DNA from: Citrobacter freundii
GTDB lineage: Bacteria > Pseudomonadota > Gammaproteobacteria > Enterobacterales > Enterobacteriaceae
Reading direction: 5' to 3'
Assembly (NCBI RefSeq): GCF_011077955.1
Contig: NZ_JAALBX010000001.1
Span: 62,001-126,000, forward strand
Length of the DNA stretch: 64,000 bases
Shown: positions 18,365-27,864 of the stretch, in pieces
Layout of the letters: the number at the start of each line of letters is the position of its first letter
Numbering within the stretch: the first letter of the stretch is position 1
Made by a program: the position numbers and the translations under genes
The notes under the pieces: generated by a model
The model's input: the letters and a program-made list of their open reading frames with translations, nothing else
Told to the model about the DNA's origin: nothing
The model's database searches: none

Positions 18365-20764
18365 ATGGCGGAAACAAAACATAAACAATCATCACTAATC
18401 GTGATGTTAACAACCCTGTTCGCAGTTTTGTGCGGGTTGTATTTATTAATTGGCGGGGTGTGGTTAATCACATTAGGGGGTTCCTGGTACTATCCAATTG
18501 CTGGTGTGGTGATGCTTGGCGTCGCCTGGCTTTTGTGGCGCGGAAAGCAATCGGCGTTATGGCTGTATGCGGCGTTTCTGCTTGCCACAATGATATGGTC
18601 AATCTGGGAAGTCGGTTTTGACTTCTGGGCATTGACGCCACGTTGCGACATTTTAGTCTTCTTCGGCATCTGGCTGATTTTGCCGGTTGTCTGGCGCAAA
18701 CTGCCGATCATCTCGCGCCCAGCGCTGCCTTCGATGATGGTGACGCTTATCATCACCGCCGGGATCCTGGGATGGGCCATTTTTAACGATCCGCAAGAGA
18801 TTAATGGCACACTGAAAACCGAAGCGGCCACCGCCAGCACAGCGGCGCCAGCCATTGCAGACGGCGACTGGCCGGCTTATGGTCGTAATCAGGAAGGGCA
18901 ACGCTTCTCTCCTCTTAAGCAAATCAATGCTGAAAACGTCCACGAGCTCAAGGAAGCCTGGTCCTTCCAGACGGGTGATGTGAAATTACCGACCGACCCG
19001 GGTGAAATCACCAACGAAGTGACGCCAATTAAAGTGGGCGACACCCTGTATCTGTGCAGCGCGCACCAGCGTCTGTTTGCACTGGATGCGGCGACCGGTA
19101 AAGAAAAATGGCATTTCGATCCGCAGTTAAATACCAATCCGTCATTCCAGCATGTGACCTGTCGTGGCGTCTCTTATCATGAAGCGCGCGCCAATACCGC
19201 CAGCGCTGAAGTGGTAGCGGACTGCCCGCGTCGTATTATTCTGCCGGTAAACGATGGTCGTCTGTTCGCGATTAACGCGGATAACGGTAAGCTGTGCGAG
19301 ACCTTTGCCAACAAAGGTATTCTTAATCTGCAAACCAACCAGCCGGTAACGACGCCGGGCATGTATGAGCCTACGTCGCCGCCGATTGTGACCGATAAAG
19401 TTATCGTTATTGCCGGTGCCGTGACCGATAACTATTCTACCCGCGAGCCTTCGGGCGCTATCCGTGGTTTTGATATCAATACCGGTGATCTGCTCTGGGC
19501 ATTTGATCCGGGTGCGAAAGATCCGAACGCTATTCCGACGGATGAGCACCACTTTACGCTGAACTCGCCCAACTCCTGGGCGCCTGCCGCTTATGATGCG
19601 CAATTAGACCTGGTCTATCTGCCCATGGGCGTGTCTACGCCGGATATCTGGGGCGGCAACCGCACCGCAGAACAAGAGCGTTACGCAAGCTCCATTTTGG
19701 CGCTGAATGCCTCTACCGGTAAACTCGCCTGGTCTTATCAGACGGTTCACCACGATCTCTGGGATATGGATATGCCGTCCCAGCCGACGCTTGCGGATAT
19801 CACCGATAAAAACGGCAACGTGGTTCCGGTTATCTATGCGCCGGCGAAAACCGGCAACATCTTTGTACTGGATCGCCGTGACGGCAAACTGGTCGTTCCC
19901 GCGCCGGAAAAACCAGTGCCGCAAGGCCCGGCGAAAGGTGACCGTCTCTCCCCGACGCAGCCATTCTCCGATCTGAGTTTCCGTCCGACGAAAGATCTGA
20001 GCGGCGCGGATATGTGGGGCGCCACCATGTTTGACCAACTGGTGTGCCGCGTGATGTTCCACCAGCTCCGTTACGAAGGGATTTTCACCCCGCCGTCTGA
20101 GCAAGGCACCCTGGTCTTCCCGGGCAACCTCGGTATGTTCGAATGGGGCGGTATTTCCGTCGACCAAAGTCGTCAGGTGGCGATTGCCAACCCGATTGCG
20201 CTGCCGTTCGTATCAAAACTGATGCCGCGCGGCCCGGATAACCCGATGGAGCCGTCCGATCCGCCGCATGCCGCGAGCGGGCAGGAAACCGGTATCCAGC
20301 CGCAGTATGGCGTGCCGTTTGGCGTAACGTTAAATCCATTCCTGTCGCCGTTTGGTTTGCCGTGTAAGCAGCCGGCCTGGGGTTATATCTCCGCGCTGGA
20401 TTTGAAAACCAATGAAGTGGTCTGGAAAAAACGTATCGGTACGCCGCGCGACAGCCTGCCGTTCTCGCTGCCTTTCCCGCTGCCGTTTAATCTTGGCATG
20501 CCTATGCTGGGCGGCCCCATCTCGACTGCCGGGAACGTGCTGTTTATTGGCGCAACCGCAGATAACTATCTGCGCGCTTATAACATGACGAACGGTAAGA
20601 AACTGTGGGAAGGCCGTCTGCCAGCCGGTGGCCAGGCCACGCCGATGACCTATGAGGTTAACGGTAAGCAGTATGTGGTGATTTCCGCAGGCGGGCATGG
20701 TTCGTTTGGTACCAAAATGGGTGACTATATCGTTGCCTTCGCGCTGCCGGATGACGCGAAGTAA
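18365..20764 (+). CDS. gcd: PQQ-dependent membrane-bound glucose dehydrogenase
   Basis: Oxidises glucose to gluconate in the periplasm and passes electrons to ubiquinone; requires the cofactor PQQ. About 799 residues: five N-terminal membrane helices (about 10-140) then a periplasmic eight-bladed quinoprotein propeller with DWPAYGRNQEGQRFSPL, tryptophan-docking repeats and WGATMFDQLVCR. The ATG at 18365 has AAGAG seven nt upstream and gives MAETKHKQSS; a GTG two codons before it is less likely. No pqq biosynthesis genes occur in the window, so activity depends on them elsewhere or on external PQQ. Confidence 0.96.
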   Translation: MAETKHKQSSLIVMLTTLFAVLCGLYLLIGGVWLITLGGSWYYPIAGVVMLGVAWLLWRGKQSALWLYAAFLLATMIWSIWEVGFDFWALTPRCDILVFFGIWLILPVVWRKLPIISRPALPSMMVTLIITAGILGWAIFNDPQEINGTLKTEAATASTAAPAIADGDWPAYGRNQEGQRFSPLKQINAENVHELKEAWSFQTGDVKLPTDPGEITNEVTPIKVGDTLYLCSAHQRLFALDAATGKEKWHFDPQLNTNPSFQHVTCRGVSYHEARANTASAEVVADCPRRIILPVNDGRLFAINADNGKLCETFANKGILNLQTNQPVTTPGMYEPTSPPIVTDKVIVIAGAVTDNYSTREPSGAIRGFDINTGDLLWAFDPGAKDPNAIPTDEHHFTLNSPNSWAPAAYDAQLDLVYLPMGVSTPDIWGGNRTAEQERYASSILALNASTGKLAWSYQTVHHDLWDMDMPSQPTLADITDKNGNVVPVIYAPAKTGNIFVLDRRDGKLVVPAPEKPVPQGPAKGDRLSPTQPFSDLSFRPTKDLSGADMWGATMFDQLVCRVMFHQLRYEGIFTPPSEQGTLVFPGNLGMFEWGGISVDQSRQVAIANPIALPFVSKLMPRGPDNPMEPSDPPHAASGQETGIQPQYGVPFGVTLNPFLSPFGLPCKQPAWGYISALDLKTNEVVWKKRIGTPRDSLPFSLPFPLPFNLGMPMLGGPISTAGNVLFIGATADNYLRAYNMTNGKKLWEGRLPAGGQATPMTYEVNGKQYVVISAGGHGSFGTKMGDYIVAFALPDDAK

Positions 20765-20782
20765 TTCGTAACCCGTAATCAT

Positions 20783-20812
20783 AAGGCCGCGAGCGTATCG
20801 CGGCCTTTTTTG
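20783..20812. terminator. Terminator between convergent gcd and cueO
   Basis: Stem AAGGCCGCG / CGCGGCCTT with a 7-nt loop and a T6GT4 tail, 20 bp beyond the gcd stop and ending at the cueO stop region. Confidence 0.9.
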
Positions 20813-20814
20813 TT

Positions 20815-22362
20815 TTACGCCACCGTAAAGCCCAGCATCATGCCGGTATCTTCATGCTCAAGAAGATGGCAGTGAGCCATATAAGCGTGCTCCGCCGCAG
20901 CCGGATTATCGAAACGCACCAGCACCTCACTGCGCGCGCCTTCCACCCAGACGGTATCTTTCCAGCCGGAGCGATGGGCCGCTGGCGGCTTGCCGTTCTC
21001 GCTCAGAATACGGAATTGCGTGCCGTGAATATGGAACGGGTGCATCATCATGTCCCCTTCGCCAGAGATGGTCCAGCGCTCGTACTTGCCGCGCTCGACG
21101 GCAAACGCCGGTTTAGCCATATCAAACGCCAGCCCGTTAATTTTATTGGCGTGGTGGAAATCCATTGCCTGCTGGCCCATGCCGCCATGGTTCATATTGC
21201 CATGGCCCATACCGTGGTGCATGCCCATGCCAGCCAGCGCTTGTTTGCCGTATTTCTGCTCCAGCGCCTGCATCCCCATCATATCGAGCATGGGGTCCAT
21301 CATCAGTTGTAGCCAGCGCTCTTTAGCCCCCGCGCTGTCCGGTATGGCGGGCATCTCAACCAGCTTATCGGGCAGCTCGCCGGAGGCGGTTACCACCAAC
21401 GGCTGGATACGCACCACCGGCACCGGTTGATCAAAGGGTGCGACGGTCATCCCGATTTGTTTTACGGGCAGCGTAATGATATCGAACGGCTTGCCGTCGC
21501 GGGTTTCCACCAGCACGTCAAAACGCTCGCCCATGATCATCGGCAGCTCGGTGACCTTCACCGGCTCGGCGAGCAAACCGCCATCACTGCCCACCACATA
21601 CAGCGGGCGTCCATCGCTGGTGGTGATATTCAGCGAACGGGCGTTACAGCCGTTCAACAAGCGAAGACGTAGCCAGCCTCGCGGCGCGGCATGCTGTGGA
21701 TAGCTTGCGCCATTACAAAGCAGCGTGTCGCCAAACCAGCCGACGGCGGCGCTCATCACATCCAGTTGATAATCGATCTGGCCGTCGGCCCCGAAGCGCT
21801 TGTCCTGAATAATCAGCGGCACATCATCAATGCCCCACTGTTGCGGGAGTCGTAATTTGCGGCTGTCGTTATCTTCTATTAACACTAACCCCGCAAGTCC
21901 CATCGCCACCTGATGCCCGGTTTTTCCATGTTGATGCGGATGGAACCAGCATGTGGCGGCACGCTGCTGCGGCGTAAAGGAAACCGTGCGCGTTTCACCG
22001 GGTTTAATCACGCCCTGCGGCCCGCCATCCACCTCGCCGGGCACTTCCAGCCCGTGCCAGTGCAGCGTAGTTTCTTCTGCAAGGGTATTGCGAATATCCA
22101 CGGTTACCGCTTTGCCCTGGCGCAGTTGAATGGCCGGGCCGAGTAAATTACCGTTGTAACCCCAGGTCGTGGCGGTTTTCCCGTTAAACAGCGTTTCCCC
22201 TGCCTGCACCGTCAGGCGGATTCGGCTTTGCGCATCGGCGGTTAACAGGGAGGGAATGGGTAAAACGGGACGGTCGGCTGCGAACGCAAAACGGCTCCAG
22301 AGCGGCAAGGCGCTGGCGGCGCTCAGTACAGCGGAGTATTTGAGAAAGTCGCGGCGGTGCAT
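20815..22362 (-). CDS. cueO: Multicopper oxidase CueO
   Basis: Periplasmic cuprous oxidase protecting against copper. The 515-residue protein (516 in K-12) begins with a twin-arginine signal ([12 protein letters not shown]) and has three cupredoxin domains with copper ligands [21 protein letters not shown] and [14 protein letters not shown] Met/His-rich insert between about residues 355 and 405 ([10 protein letters not shown]..., [19 protein letters not shown]) covers the substrate copper site; its sequence differs from K-12 while keeping composition. Preceded by a CueR-type promoter. Confidence 0.97.
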   Translation of the reverse strand: MHRRDFLKYSAVLSAASALPLWSRFAFAADRPVLPIPSLLTADAQSRIRLTVQAGETLFNGKTATTWGYNGNLLGPAIQLRQGKAVTVDIRNTLAEETTLHWHGLEVPGEVDGGPQGVIKPGETRTVSFTPQQRAATCWFHPHQHGKTGHQVAMGLAGLVLIEDNDSRKLRLPQQWGIDDVPLIIQDKRFGADGQIDYQLDVMSAAVGWFGDTLLCNGASYPQHAAPRGWLRLRLLNGCNARSLNITTSDGRPLYVVGSDGGLLAEPVKVTELPMIMGERFDVLVETRDGKPFDIITLPVKQIGMTVAPFDQPVPVVRIQPLVVTASGELPDKLVEMPAIPDSAGAKERWLQLMMDPMLDMMGMQALEQKYGKQALAGMGMHHGMGHGNMNHGGMGQQAMDFHHANKINGLAFDMAKPAFAVERGKYERWTISGEGDMMMHPFHIHGTQFRILSENGKPPAAHRSGWKDTVWVEGARSEVLVRFDNPAAAEHAYMAHCHLLEHEDTGMMLGFTVA

Positions 22363-22396
22363 ATCGATTTCCTTATGAGTTGCAGGCGTTTTTTTG

Positions 22397-22427
22397 AGCT
22401 TAAACCTTCCCCCAGGCGGAAGGTCAA
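22397..22427 (-). promoter_or_regulatory. CueR-regulated cueO promoter
   Basis: Leftward, a -35 element TTGACC (22427-22422) and a -10-like TAAGCT (22402-22397) are 19 bp apart, the long spacing typical of MerR-family promoters. Between them lies a perfect 7-7-7 dyad ACCTTCC-N7-GGAAGGT (22404-22424), the CueR operator signature. It is about 35-65 bp upstream of the cueO ATG. Confidence 0.88.
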
Positions 22428-22508
22428 GACAACAAGATAATAATAAAGATCGTCGTGAAATACGGATTTATGCTAACTTTCACTCTTCATAGAGGAGTTC
22501 CAGGCGCA

Positions 22509-22856
22509 ATGATGAAGTGGGTCAGGTTTACGTTACTCGGTGGATTGCTCGGATTCTCCGCCAGTAGCTTTGCATTAAATGAGTCTGAAGCCGAAGATAT
22601 GGCTGATTTAACGGCAGTTTTTGTTTTCCTTAAGAACGATTGCGGTTATCAAAACTTGCCCAACGGACAAATTCGACGCGCGCTGGTGTTTTTCGCCCAG
22701 CAGAACCAGTGGGATCTCAGCAATTACGACAGCTTCAATATGAAAGCGCTGGGTGAAGACAGTTATCGCGATCTGAGCGGTATCGGCATCCCCACTGCTA
22801 AAAAATGTAAAGCCCTGGCCCGCGACTCTTTAAGCCTGCTGGCTTACGTCAAATAA
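22509..22856 (+). CDS. yacC: YacC family periplasmic protein
   Basis: Small exported protein of about 115 residues, also described as PulS/OutS-like in its family; function not established. A signal peptide (FTLLGGLLGFSASSFA) precedes a mature region almost identical to K-12 YacC (NESEAEDMADLTAVFVFLKN, LPNGQIRRALVFFAQQNQW, DLSGIGIP). Two cysteines (NDCGYQ, KKCKAL) could form a disulfide. ATGATG at 22509 follows GAGGAG by 11 nt; an ATG at 22455 would bury the signal. Lies before speE as in K-12. Confidence 0.92.
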   Translation: MMKWVRFTLLGGLLGFSASSFALNESEAEDMADLTAVFVFLKNDCGYQNLPNGQIRRALVFFAQQNQWDLSNYDSFNMKALGEDSYRDLSGIGIPTAKKCKALARDSLSLLAYVK

Positions 22857-22874
22857 CCTCCCCCATTTTCTCCA

Positions 22875-22909
22875 TGTCAGTTTGAGCCGTATCGATGTTC
22901 AAACTGACA
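22875..22909 (+). repeat. Perfect 11-bp inverted repeat between yacC and speE
   Basis: TGTCAGTTTGA (22875-22885) and TCAAACTGACA (22899-22909) form a perfect stem with a 13-nt loop. There is no U-tract after it. It could end yacC transcription, stabilise its 3' end, or be an operator for speED, whose start lies 108 bp downstream. Confidence 0.75.
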
Positions 22910-23017
22910 GGCATTTCTCCCTCCTATTGATGAAGTATTGACCGTGCATCAGCGTAATATGTTCGCTATTATGTTGCGCCATTTTTCCCCGGGTATGAAC
23001 GAAAGAGGACTCTGCCA

Positions 23018-23884
23018 ATGGCCGAAGAAAAAGTGTGGCAGGAAACGCTGCACGACCAGTTTGGACAATACTTTTCCGTTGATAATGTGCTGTATCACGA
23101 AAAGACCGATCATCAGGATCTGATCATTTTCGAGAACCGCGCATTTGGTCGCATCATGGCGCTGGATGGCGTGGTGCAAACCACCGAGCGTGATGAGTTT
23201 ATCTATCACGAAATGATGACTCACGTGCCGCTGTTGGCCCATGGCAACGCGAAGCATGTGCTGATTATCGGTGGTGGCGATGGCGCCATGCTGCGCGAAG
23301 TGTCGCGCCATAAAAGCGTTGAAACCATCACCATGGTAGAGATAGATGCAGGCGTGGTGTCATTCTGCCGCCAGTATTTGCCGAACCATAATGCCGGCAG
23401 CTATGACGATCCGCGCTTTACGCTGGTTATCGACGATGGCGTCAACTTCGTTAACCAAACGGCGCAAACCTTCGATGTAATTATCTCCGATTGCACCGAT
23501 CCTGTCGGTCCTGGAGAAAGCCTGTTTACCTCAGAATTTTATCAAGGGTGTAAACGTGCGCTGAATCCTGGCGGCATTTTCGTGGCGCAAAACGGCGTGT
23601 GCTTTTTACAGCAGGACGAGGCCGTTGGCAGCCATCGTAAACTCAGCCACTATTTCAGCGATGTGAGTTTCTACCAGGCTGCGATCCCGACCTATTACGG
23701 CGGCATAATGACGTTCGCCTGGGCGTGCGATAACCCGGCGTTACGCACACTCGACCTGGAAACCCTGACAACCCGTTTCTTGAACGCTGGTTTAACCTGC
23801 CGCTATTACAATCCGGCAATTCACGCGGCCGCTTTCGCTCTGCCGCAATATTTGAACGATGCGCTGGCTCGCCAGACATCCTAA
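23018..23884 (+). CDS. speE: Spermidine synthase
   Basis: Transfers an aminopropyl group from decarboxylated S-adenosylmethionine to putrescine. The 288 residues (same as K-12) show the binding motif [24 protein letters not shown], and the catalytic [15 protein letters not shown] region, plus [13 protein letters not shown]. Start [19 protein letters not shown] follows AAAGAGGAC. It forms an operon with speD 14 bp downstream. Confidence 0.98.
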   Translation: MAEEKVWQETLHDQFGQYFSVDNVLYHEKTDHQDLIIFENRAFGRIMALDGVVQTTERDEFIYHEMMTHVPLLAHGNAKHVLIIGGGDGAMLREVSRHKSVETITMVEIDAGVVSFCRQYLPNHNAGSYDDPRFTLVIDDGVNFVNQTAQTFDVIISDCTDPVGPGESLFTSEFYQGCKRALNPGGIFVAQNGVCFLQQDEAVGSHRKLSHYFSDVSFYQAAIPTYYGGIMTFAWACDNPALRTLDLETLTTRFLNAGLTCRYYNPAIHAAAFALPQYLNDALARQTS

Positions 23885-23898
23885 GGAGGTGAACAAAA

Positions 23899-24693
23899 TT
23901 GAAAAAGCTTAAACTGCATGGCTTTAATAACCTGACTAAAAGCCTGAGTTTTTGTATCTACGATATTTGCTACGTCAAAACGGCGGAAGAGCGCGATGGC
24001 TACATCGCTTATATCGATGAACTGTATAACGCAAACCGTCTTACTGAGATCCTGACGGAAACCTGCTCCATCATTGGCGCGAACGTATTAAATATCGCGC
24101 GCCAGGATTACGAGCCACAGGGCGCGAGCGTGACTATTCTTGTCAGCGAAGAGCCGGTCGACCCGAAACTGGTCGATAAAACCGAACACCCCGGCCCACT
24201 GCCTGAAGCGGTGGTGGCCCATCTGGATAAAAGTCATATCTGCGTGCATACCTACCCGGAAAGCCATCCGGAAAACGGTCTTTGCACCTTCCGCGCCGAT
24301 ATTGAAGTCTCAACCTGCGGCGTAATTTCCCCGCTTAATGCGTTGAACTACCTGATCCACCAACTGGAATCCGATATCGTGACCGTGGATTACCGCGTGC
24401 GCGGTTTTACCCGTGACGTTAACGGCATGAAGCACTTTATCGATCATGAGATAAATTCGATTCAGAATTTTATGTCCGATGACATGAAATCGCTGTATGA
24501 CATGATGGATGTGAACGTGTATCAGGAAAATATTTTCCACACCAAAATGCTGCTAAAAGAGTTCGATCTTCAGCACTACATGTTCCATACCAGGCCTGAA
24601 GATTTAACCGAGCAAGAGCGTAAAGAAATTACCGATATGCTCTGGAAAGAAATGCGCGAAATTTACTACGGACGTAATATTCCAAGCGTATAA
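23899..24693 (+). CDS. speD: S-adenosylmethionine decarboxylase proenzyme, TTG start
   Basis: Makes decarboxylated S-adenosylmethionine for SpeE. Pyruvoyl enzyme of 264 residues; self-cleavage occurs between Lys111 and Ser112 in [11 protein letters not shown], and the motif [16 protein letters not shown] follows. Translation begins at TTG 23899 with a near-perfect AAGGAGGTG 8 nt upstream, as in K-12 where speD also starts with UUG. Operon partner of speE. Confidence 0.97.
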   Translation: MKKLKLHGFNNLTKSLSFCIYDICYVKTAEERDGYIAYIDELYNANRLTEILTETCSIIGANVLNIARQDYEPQGASVTILVSEEPVDPKLVDKTEHPGPLPEAVVAHLDKSHICVHTYPESHPENGLCTFRADIEVSTCGVISPLNALNYLIHQLESDIVTVDYRVRGFTRDVNGMKHFIDHEINSIQNFMSDDMKSLYDMMDVNVYQENIFHTKMLLKEFDLQHYMFHTRPEDLTEQERKEITDMLWKEMREIYYGRNIPSV

Positions 24694-24702
24694 AAAAACC
24701 GG

Positions 24703-24724
24703 CAGGCGCTCTGCGGAGCGCCTG
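24703..24724. terminator. Hairpin after speD / end of the D-threonate operon
   Basis: Perfect stem CAGGCGCTC / GAGCGCCTG with loop TGCG. Read leftward it is followed, after GCCGG, by T7, which suits termination of the leftward operon; on the plus strand there is no U-tract. Confidence 0.6.
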
Positions 24725-24735
24725 AACGGGGATCG

Positions 24736-24846
24736 TTAATAACTCAATGCATCATCCAGTGCGGCGCCCTTTCCCGGCACACAGCACGGCACAACGCTCA
24801 TGGTGTTGCGTCCTGAGCCGCTTCCTTCCTGGCGGTTACCCGTCAT
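24736..24846 (-). CDS. Possible 36-codon ORF translationally coupled to the DeoR gene
   Basis: An ATG overlaps the DeoR-gene stop codon by one base (TAATG) and opens 36 codons ending ...AALDDALSY. The peptide is Gly/Ser-rich at first (GNRQEGSGSGRN), then has an internal Met16 followed by SVVPCCVPGKG with a Cys-Cys pair; AGGA lies about 9 nt before that second ATG. There is no family I recognise. The stop-start overlap and lack of other genes in the 150-bp space are the only support; it may be chance. Confidence 0.3.
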   Translation of the reverse strand: MTGNRQEGSGSGRNTMSVVPCCVPGKGAALDDALSY

Positions 24847-25610
24847 TAAAGCTGCACCAACGTCAGGGCGACAGAGTGCGCTTTCAATTCGGCCTGCACG
24901 GCCTGCGGTAAATTCACATCAGTGATTACGTCGGTAAAACGACTGAGCGGGGCGACATTAAATAGTGAATGCGCGCCATATTTACTGCTGTCGGCCAGCA
25001 GCACCTTACGCTGGGCGTTAGCAATGATTTCCTGCTTCAGCCCTGCTTTATCCTCTGTCGGCGTGGTCACGCCCTTTTCCATGCTCCAGGTGTTACAGCT
25101 CATAAAGGCGATATCAGGATAGACACTGCGCAGCATCTTGCGGCCAAATTCACCAATGCAGGACTGGCTGCTGTCATCAATGCGTCCGCCTACAATCGTC
25201 ACCTCTATCTGGCGAAATTCCGATAAAAACAGCGCGATGTGCAGATCGACGGTGATAACGCGTAACGGAAGATGGGTTAAACACTTTGCCAGTTCCAGCA
25301 TGGTTGTACCGGCATCAAGCACAACGGCGTCACCGGCATGGACCATGGAGGCCGCGTGACGTGCAATCGCCCGTTTTTCAGCAGGCGATCGCAGTTGTTT
25401 TTCGTTAGTGGTGGGTTGAGCAGGTTCAAAGCGTCGTAATGCGACACCGCCGTGGCTGCGACTGATAACCCCTTGTTCATCGAGTTTGATCAAATCGCGT
25501 CGGATTGTGGCCGGGGATGCGTCAACGGCATCCACCAGTTGCTCTACGGTTACCAGCGTATGGTTTTTCAAATACGCCACAATCTGATCCAGACGGTGTT
25601 GTCCTTTCAT
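24846..25610 (-). CDS. DeoR-family transcriptional regulator of the D-threonate operon
   Basis: Sugar-phosphate-responsive regulator of 254 residues. The N-terminal winged helix-turn-helix carries the DeoR signature ([25 protein letters not shown], about residues 22-46 in two overlapping halves), and the C-terminal effector domain has [13 protein letters not shown] and [10 protein letters not shown] typical of phosphorylated-sugar binding. It is the last large gene of the leftward permease-kinase-dehydrogenase operon, 9 bp after pdxA2, so it probably controls that operon through the palindrome at 28840-28874. The effector is likely a phosphorylated pathway intermediate (inference). Confidence 0.85.
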   Translation of the reverse strand: MKGQHRLDQIVAYLKNHTLVTVEQLVDAVDASPATIRRDLIKLDEQGVISRSHGGVALRRFEPAQPTTNEKQLRSPAEKRAIARHAASMVHAGDAVVLDAGTTMLELAKCLTHLPLRVITVDLHIALFLSEFRQIEVTIVGGRIDDSSQSCIGEFGRKMLRSVYPDIAFMSCNTWSMEKGVTTPTEDKAGLKQEIIANAQRKVLLADSSKYGAHSLFNVAPLSRFTDVITDVNLPQAVQAELKAHSVALTLVQL

Positions 25611-25619
25611 AACAGGAAA

Positions 25620-26603
25620 TTACGCCAGTTGCATTGCCAGTTTTATCGATACCGCCATGCTCTCAGATTTTGCTTTTCCCGTCCAGGCGATATCAAATGC
25701 CGTCCCGTGATCGGCAGAAGTACGGATAAACGGCAGGCCCGCAGTGATGTTGACGCCATCGTAAAAACCGAGCAGCTTCAGCGGGATATGGCCCTGATCG
25801 TGGTACATCGCCACCACCATGTCATATTGCCCTTCATAAGCCTGTAAAAACACAGTGTCCGGTGGGCACGGGCCGTAAACATCCACCCCTTTCACCTTCA
25901 TGTTCTCAATGGCCGGACCGACAATACGAATTTCCTCATCGCCAAATAGCCCGTTTTCACCGGCATGCGGGTTGACCCCGGCCACCGCAATCCGCGGATG
26001 GGCGAAACCCACGCGTTTCAAAAAGGTATCGGCAATGCCAATCACCGTTTCCACGCGCTGACCATTCAGGGTATCGAGGAATTTACGCAGCGCAATATGG
26101 GTAGAAACATGGATAACTTTCAGTTTGTCTGTGTAGAGCACCATGGCATAGTCGCGGCTTTCGGTCAGCGTTGCCAGCAGCTCGGTGTGGCCCGGGAAGT
26201 TATGCCCGGCAAGATGCAGCGCTTCTTTGTTCAAAGGGGCGGTGGCGATGGCATGGACCTCGCCATTCATGGCAAGTTCTGTTGCACGTTTTACGCAGCG
26301 AAAAGCCAGATCGCCCGCCTGTGCCTGCACTTTACCGGGTTCCAGCGCTTCTGGCTGCGCCAGCGGTTCATCGAGCACATGAATGACGCCCGGCGCGAAG
26401 CGAGCCTGCGCAACCTGGCTAATTGCGCTGAACGTCACACCTTCCGCCAGCCCGTTGGCCTGCAACCGCTTCAGGGTTTGCAGACATCCCACCACCACCA
26501 GCGGCGCGCCGTTAAGTTCACCTTCACTGAGCGCTTTAACAATAATTTCCGGACCAATCCCCGCAGGATCGCCCATCGTAATCGCAATTGTTTTAGTTAC
26601 CAC
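25620..26603 (-). CDS. pdxA2: PdxA2, 4-phospho-D-threonate 3-dehydrogenase
   Basis: PdxA-superfamily NAD-dependent, metal-dependent dehydrogenase/decarboxylase; the Salmonella relative oxidises 4-phospho-D-threonate, which loses CO2 to give dihydroxyacetone phosphate. The 327 residues show ITMGDPAGIGPEI, metal-ligand histidines in GHNFPGHTELLA, HVSTHIALRKF and YHDQGHIPLKLLG, and NPHAGENG. I start at GTG 26603, preceded by GAGGAG with 7-nt spacing; an in-frame start at 26693 would run far into the kinase gene. The gene overlaps dtnK by 11 nt. It is a paralogue, not the pyridoxine gene pdxA, as the neighbours show. Confidence 0.88.
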   Translation of the reverse strand: MVTKTIAITMGDPAGIGPEIIVKALSEGELNGAPLVVVGCLQTLKRLQANGLAEGVTFSAISQVAQARFAPGVIHVLDEPLAQPEALEPGKVQAQAGDLAFRCVKRATELAMNGEVHAIATAPLNKEALHLAGHNFPGHTELLATLTESRDYAMVLYTDKLKVIHVSTHIALRKFLDTLNGQRVETVIGIADTFLKRVGFAHPRIAVAGVNPHAGENGLFGDEEIRIVGPAIENMKVKGVDVYGPCPPDTVFLQAYEGQYDMVVAMYHDQGHIPLKLLGFYDGVNITAGLPFIRTSADHGTAFDIAWTGKAKSESMAVSIKLAMQLA

Positions 26604-27864
26604 TGTACATCTCCTCAATAAAATAAAGCGCATCGCAAAGGGTACTGTCTGAACCGAATCCCCCTGCTTTAGTAATGACCGGCAAATCGTCAATTTCGCT
26701 GTTCACAAACGTACCGCACGGAATGCAGGGCGCGACTTCGCTTTGAATGCGATACCCTTCCGCACCCAGCGCGCTGGCTACTGCGGTGGCGATATCTCCT
26801 CCGGTAAGAAACAGGCCGCCGATACACGCCTGCTCAAGAATGCGTAATGTGATGAGCCCAAGGCGCTGACTTAACAGTTCACCGAGCTGCTGGCGACGCA
26901 TCCCTACCTGGCTGCACAGCGTGTCAATCATCTCCCGATCTTCCGCCCGGCGGCTGGTACGTAAAATCGTATGATGCCGCTGACTCAGCAACGAACAGGC
27001 CTGCTCCACCACCGAGGCCATCTCGTGTTCGAAATCGGTGGATACCAGCCGTGAAGCCTCAATATCAACCACCTGCGCTCTCTCCTGGCACAACGCTTTG
27101 TCGACCTGACGTCGCGTGGCTTCGCTCATGGAGCCCGCCACAACCAGTACCGGCAGCGCTTGTTTCTCCTGCATAAACATGCTGACCGGCAGAGCATTGG
27201 CAAGCCCGGCCGCGCCAACCAGCAACGGCAGCTGTTTTTGCTCGCCAATCGCCTGAGCAATCAACGACAGATCGCGATCTTCCACCGCATCAACTACCAC
27301 CATGCATTCGCTTTCTTTAGCAAAGGCGCTTAGCAGCGCGCTCAGTCGGCCACGGCGGACATCTTCAAGCGAGACTTCGTGCACCGGAATATCACTTTGC
27401 AACGCGACAAGTTCCGCAATGCGCGACGAGATAATCGGCGTTTTAGGATCGCTGGCAAATTCTGTTTCCAGTAACGGGGTGCCGTTGACCAGGCACAGCC
27501 CATCACGGGTGGTACGTCCGGCAGCGGGGATCGCCGCTGCAATCACCGCCAACCGACTGTGCGTGGCCCGCATCGCGGCGGTGACCTCGGCCCCGACGTT
27601 ACCGCGGAAGGTTGAGTCGATTTTTTTATACACCAGCGGCACGCTGGCGCTTTCGCACCATGGCGCTAACGCCTGTGTTACGGCCTGTTCAGCTTGCGCC
27701 GCAGGGATTGCCCGGCTTTCCGTGTTGATAACCAGCACATCAGCACGACGTGACGGCTTCTGCGTCATGGTGAGCATCACCTCCGTGCGTGCGCCTTTCT
27801 TCGCCAACTGCACGCCGGTATCGTTAGAGCCCGTAAAATCATCGGCAATGACGATCATTTTCAT
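26593..27864 (-). CDS. dtnK: Four-carbon acid sugar kinase, probable D-threonate kinase
   Basis: DUF1537-family kinase phosphorylating a four-carbon sugar acid at O4; with PdxA2 and a KdgT-type permease the Salmonella counterpart acts on D-threonate. The 423-residue protein has an N-terminal domain opening with MIVIADDFTGSNDTGVQL (substrate binding) and a C-terminal nucleotide-binding domain with LFLTGGDIATAVASAL and GGFGSDSTLCDAL. It overlaps kdgT by 4 nt and pdxA2 by 11 nt, a tightly coupled operon. D-erythronate cannot be excluded as substrate from sequence alone. Confidence 0.85.
   Translation of the reverse strand: MKMIVIADDFTGSNDTGVQLAKKGARTEVMLTMTQKPSRRADVLVINTESRAIPAAQAEQAVTQALAPWCESASVPLVYKKIDSTFRGNVGAEVTAAMRATHSRLAVIAAAIPAAGRTTRDGLCLVNGTPLLETEFASDPKTPIISSRIAELVALQSDIPVHEVSLEDVRRGRLSALLSAFAKESECMVVVDAVEDRDLSLIAQAIGEQKQLPLLVGAAGLANALPVSMFMQEKQALPVLVVAGSMSEATRRQVDKALCQERAQVVDIEASRLVSTDFEHEMASVVEQACSLLSQRHHTILRTSRRAEDREMIDTLCSQVGMRRQQLGELLSQRLGLITLRILEQACIGGLFLTGGDIATAVASALGAEGYRIQSEVAPCIPCGTFVNSEIDDLPVITKAGGFGSDSTLCDALYFIEEMYSGN

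Noticed and set aside
25620-26693. Naming the PdxA-family gene as the pyridoxine gene pdxA
   Set aside because: It is in an operon with a four-carbon acid kinase and permease, not beside surA/rsmA as pdxA is; PdxA2 function fits better.
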